From positions 182,063 through 246,062 of the forward strand of contig NZ_JARXWB010000010.1 of assembly GCF_029892425.1 (NCBI RefSeq): a stretch of DNA of 64,000 nt, given 5' to 3'. Shown piece after piece: positions 61,479 to 64,000 of this stretch. The notes under the pieces were generated by a model. That model did no database searches. It saw only the letters and a program-made list of their open reading frames with translations, and was not told the origin of the DNA. This DNA is from Bradyrhizobium sp. BR13661 (GTDB lineage: Bacteria; Pseudomonadota; Alphaproteobacteria; Rhizobiales; Xanthobacteraceae). The position numbers and the translations under genes are program-made. The number at the start of each line of letters is the position of its first letter. Positions within the stretch are counted from its first letter, which is position 1.

Positions 61479-62723
61479 ATGCCTTTCGTTACGCGACGAT
61501 TGGCGGCGTTGTCGACCGCCATGATTTTGTTCGCTTCCAGCGGAAGCGACGCATTTGCTCAGAAAAAATACGATACCGGTGTAACCGATGCCGAAATCAA
61601 GATCGGCAACATCATGCCGTATAGCGGGCCCGCGTCGGCTTACGGCATTATCGGCAGGACGATGAGTGCATACTTTCGGATGATCAACGACAACGGCGGG
61701 ATCAACGCTCGCAAGATAAACTTCATCTCTTACGACGATGGCTATAGTCCACCGAAGACGGTCGAACAGGCGCGCAAGCTCGTCGAGAGCGACGAGGTCT
61801 TTCTGATTTTCGCGCCGCTCGGCACCGCCACCAACGCCGCCATCCAGAAATACATGAATACGATGCATGTGCCGCAAATATTCGTGTCGACCGGCGCGTC
61901 GCGGTTTGGCGATCCTGAGCATTTCCCATGGACGATGGGCTGGCAGCCAACCTACCGCGCGGAGGCACGCATCTATGCAAACTACATTCTGACGAACCAT
62001 CCGAACGCCAAGGTCGGCTTGCTCTACCAGAACGACGATTTTGGCAAGGACTACATTCAAGGCCTGAAGGACGGGCTTGGCGACAAGTTTGACAGAACCG
62101 TCATCGTCAGCGCGCCCTATGATGTCGGCACGCCAACCGTAGATTCGGAAGTGGTGGCGATCAGGACTGCGAAACCCGACGTCTTCATCAACATCGCCAC
62201 ACCCAAATACGCGGCGCAGGCGATCCGGAAAGTCGCTGAACTCGACTGGCACCCGATCCACATCATGACGAATGTCTCGACCTCCATTGGTGGAGTCATA
62301 AAGCCCGCAGGCATGAAGAACGCCGAGGGTATCCTGACCGCCCTCTATAATATGGACGTCACCGATCCGCAGTGGGACAGCTACCCCGGCATGCAACGCT
62401 TCCGGGCTTTCCTGGCCAAGTATTATCCGGAAGCCGACAAGTCCGACGCCGGTACGCTGGCGGCCTACAATTTGTCGACGGGATTGGTCGAAGTCCTGAA
62501 AGGGTGCGGTGACAATCTCACGCGTGAGAACGTCATGAAGGTGGCCGCTAATCTTGATTTCGAGGTCGAAACCCTCCGTCCAGGTATCCGCGTCAAGACC
62601 TCACCGACCGATTTTTATCCGGTCGAACAGATGCGAATGAGCCGCTTCAACGGCGAACACTGGGAGGGGTTTGGCCCGATCATGGACTCGCATATTGATC
62701 AGGTGGCACTTTCCATCAAATAG
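61479..62723 (+). CDS. ABC transporter solute-binding protein, branched-chain amino acid type
   Basis: 414 residues. Signal peptide MPFVTRRLAALSTAMILFAS, cleaved near DAFAQ; then the type I periplasmic-binding fold: IKIGNIMPYSGPASAYG, SYDDGYSPPKTVEQARKLVE, GLLYQNDDFGKDYIQGLKDG and TSPTDFYPVEQMRMSRFNG. This is the LivJ/Peripla_BP_6 group, which in rhizobia often binds amides, aromatics or amino acids. No permease or ATPase genes lie in the window, so it is an orphan. GGGAGA before the ATG. Base use is less GC-rich than its neighbours, and repeats lie on both sides. Confidence 0.93.
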   Translation: MPFVTRRLAALSTAMILFASSGSDAFAQKKYDTGVTDAEIKIGNIMPYSGPASAYGIIGRTMSAYFRMINDNGGINARKINFISYDDGYSPPKTVEQARKLVESDEVFLIFAPLGTATNAAIQKYMNTMHVPQIFVSTGASRFGDPEHFPWTMGWQPTYRAEARIYANYILTNHPNAKVGLLYQNDDFGKDYIQGLKDGLGDKFDRTVIVSAPYDVGTPTVDSEVVAIRTAKPDVFINIATPKYAAQAIRKVAELDWHPIHIMTNVSTSIGGVIKPAGMKNAEGILTALYNMDVTDPQWDSYPGMQRFRAFLAKYYPEADKSDAGTLAAYNLSTGLVEVLKGCGDNLTRENVMKVAANLDFEVETLRPGIRVKTSPTDFYPVEQMRMSRFNGEHWEGFGPIMDSHIDQVALSIK

Positions 62724-62864
62724 CAATTTCCGCGGGGGACGCGAAGATTGCGCCTGCGCATTTCGAATGCACCAGGATGAGAAGGAACGCCGATGGGTTT
62801 GAGGGGGACATGCGCCTCTGCCCCATTGCATCATCTTGCTGCGATGCCGAATCCACGGCAGATC

Positions 62865-62915
62865 TGCTGATTTTACGAAATCGTTTGACCCGTCGGGCAA
62901 AACAGGCGCATGATG
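62865..62915. repeat. Right end of family D repeat
   Basis: 51 bp in the same orientation as 61219-61270, sharing TGCTGATTTT and the block CGTCGGGCAAAACAGGCGCA. With its partner it flanks the solute-binding protein gene as direct repeats. The left end of the element is absent. The remaining 384-bp gap (62724-63107) shows no gene. Confidence 0.75.
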
Positions 62916-63107
62916 TCATCATCGCCGCGCCTGGGACGGAATACTCCCGAAGCGACCATCGAGCGATCTCCCACTTGAACCTCTGCCATCGACGTTTCGC
63001 GTAGTCCACGCAAGCCGGCGCAATTCACGGGCCTCGTAGCCCGTGATCGGCGTGTCATGACGGCATACGTGCTTTCGCTCTCGTCGATCAACCCGAAAGG
63101 ACCATCC

Positions 63108-63299
63108 ATGGAATTGAAAACCGGCGACGTCGTCATGCTCAAATCCGGCGGCCAGCCGCTGACCGTCGCAGAAGTGAAAGGCGACGACGTCGTCTGCCTC
63201 TGGATGGGCTCGGAGGGCGATCTGTTCCGCGAGACGCTGCCGCTGGCCACGCTCGACTGCCTGGAAGTCGAATACGAGGATGAGGACGACGACGAGTAA
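63108..63299 (+). CDS. DUF2158 (YodC-like) small protein
   Basis: 63 residues. MELKTGDVVMLKSGGQPLTV is the typical DUF2158 start (small beta-barrel), followed by VVCLWMGSEGDLFRETLP and a strongly acidic C-terminus (EYEDEDDDE). Family function is unknown. The ATG at 63108 has AAAGGA upstream; the frame is open 17 codons earlier without an RBS. Confidence 0.85.
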   Translation: MELKTGDVVMLKSGGQPLTVAEVKGDDVVCLWMGSEGDLFRETLPLATLDCLEVEYEDEDDDE

Positions 63300-63303
63300 A
63301 CGC

Positions 63304-63822
63304 TTAAGACCGCATCCTGGTTAGATCGGAGCGCTCGGCTCCGGCGCACCTGATGTCCGCTTCGCTGCCAACAACGGCGCGATAGCGGACATCGCTGGAT
63401 GTCGAGGATGGGCCGATTGCGGAAGTCGCTCCTCCATAAAATCTACAAGCCAGATCATAGCGCCGGGTGGTGGGCGTTGGGTTCATCACAGCGATCCGAG
63501 TGAGATCACCGACTTTTCCAAAGAAGCGCCCGCAGGGTTGAACGACGATCTCGACTACCGGCGGCACCATGTTCGCTTCCCCATCCTCGATTTGCACTTT
63601 GACGATTTGCACTTGGATAGCAGTATTCGAGCATTCCCTCGACACGCTGACGACGCGCCCCGAAAAGACCGCGGCCCCCGGATTTGGCCTATCGCACGTT
63701 TTAAATCGGTATACCGCGCGGCAAGAGAGTGGAACGCATTCCTTGTCTTGGGCAAAAGCAGTAGTTGCTTGAACGACAGCGATCAGCGCAAGGAAATGTC
63801 CGAACTGCACAGATCTAAGCAT
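63304..63822 (-). CDS. Secreted cysteine-rich protein, unknown function
   Basis: 172 residues. Signal peptide MLRSVQFGHFLALIAVVQAT with cleavage near AFAQ. The mature part has seven cysteines (KECVPLSC, KTCDR, RECSN, QPCGR, ACRF, RCAG) and beta-strand-like segments VFSGRVVSVSREC and IQVQIVKVQIEDGE, somewhat like netrin/TIMP (NTR) folds; this likeness is tentative. The start is placed at the signal peptide; the open frame continues 46 codons upstream. It converges with the DUF2158 gene, leaving four bases between stops. Confidence 0.75.
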   Translation of the reverse strand: MLRSVQFGHFLALIAVVQATTAFAQDKECVPLSCRAVYRFKTCDRPNPGAAVFSGRVVSVSRECSNTAIQVQIVKVQIEDGEANMVPPVVEIVVQPCGRFFGKVGDLTRIAVMNPTPTTRRYDLACRFYGGATSAIGPSSTSSDVRYRAVVGSEADIRCAGAERSDLTRMRS

Positions 63823-64000
63823 TCTTGGCTCTCGGCTTGGTTTGCGCGGTGATGCTCGGCTCGGAACATAAGGGATGGATGTCGGAAAGGGCAAACGACT
63901 GCTTTGGGTCTTGGTTGTGTGCAAACGCACAGGTCGGGAGCGGCCGTTGCCGCCAATCATTGCAGTCGGCCGATGTCGTCGGGTCCGATCGTCAATGACT

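Noticed and set aside
61137..62396. 419-codon minus-strand frame over the solute-binding protein gene
   Set aside because: Antisense to a clear periplasmic-binding protein; its C-terminal part is translation of the family D repeat.

Overview
The window looks like chromosomal DNA of a Bradyrhizobium or close relative (Nitrobacteraceae, Alphaproteobacteria). Seen directly: very GC-rich third positions, a fused cytochrome b/c1 gene behind a Rieske gene (the classic fbcFH arrangement of Bradyrhizobium japonicum), a rhizobial TrpE(G) fusion with its own leader peptide, a CcrM-type GANTC methylase, and many long palindromic intergenic repeats. No phage, transposase, rRNA, tRNA or CRISPR array was recognised. 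Most of the window is ordinary core chromosome.

1-10 kb: on the minus strand an S49 peptidase, a small membrane protein, glyQ and glyS (cut by the window edge); then a methyltransferase/DUF2007 pair divergent from a polyprenyl diphosphate synthase, an HxlR regulator with a KAS II-like enzyme, a LysE exporter overlapping an alpha/beta hydrolase, and ispE. 10-19 kb: a TPR protein, ETF-ubiquinone oxidoreductase, a family-4-like uracil-DNA glycosylase, a GT39-type membrane protein, RNase HII, a VOC protein and a PA0069-type radical SAM protein. 19-26 kb: phosphoketolase followed by a large uncharacterised protein and a PPDK homologue that stops before its pyruvate/PEP barrel; this is the best candidate here for an undescribed system. 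26-32 kb: a small glycosyltransferase, a MarR-GNAT fusion behind a 42-bp palindrome, a MoaB/MogA-type protein, a zinc metallopeptidase and ccrM with a structured upstream region (CtrA-like box, GAGTC sites, terminator-like hairpin). 32-39 kb: two glutathione transferases, a chemoreceptor, a divergent LysR/SnoaL pair, an FAD monooxygenase and a thioesterase. 39-46 kb: mutY, then dciA-like, dsbA-like and smc, the last preceded by a cluster of GANTC sites, then an Rsm22-family gene. 46-51 kb: lemA with an M48 protease, two adjacent P-loop ATPases and a GIY-YIG protein. 51-57 kb: trpE(G)-apt with a complete attenuator, a ParE-type toxin-antitoxin pair, a dienelactone hydrolase and fbcFH. 58-64 kb: trmL, queE, a queD-like gene lacking the usual cysteine, hemF, a HAD hydrolase, an orphan solute-binding protein between two copies of a repeat, and two small genes.

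Several neighbours work together: queE and queD (queuosine precursor), trpE(G) with trpL (tryptophan supply), fbcF and fbcH (bc1 complex), lemA with M48, and mutY/dciA/dsbA/smc (a genome-maintenance neighbourhood recalled as conserved in Rhizobiales). CcrM and the GANTC clusters before ccrM and smc suggest methylation-linked cell-cycle control. All names rest on reading the protein sequences and on recalled family features; no database search was run.
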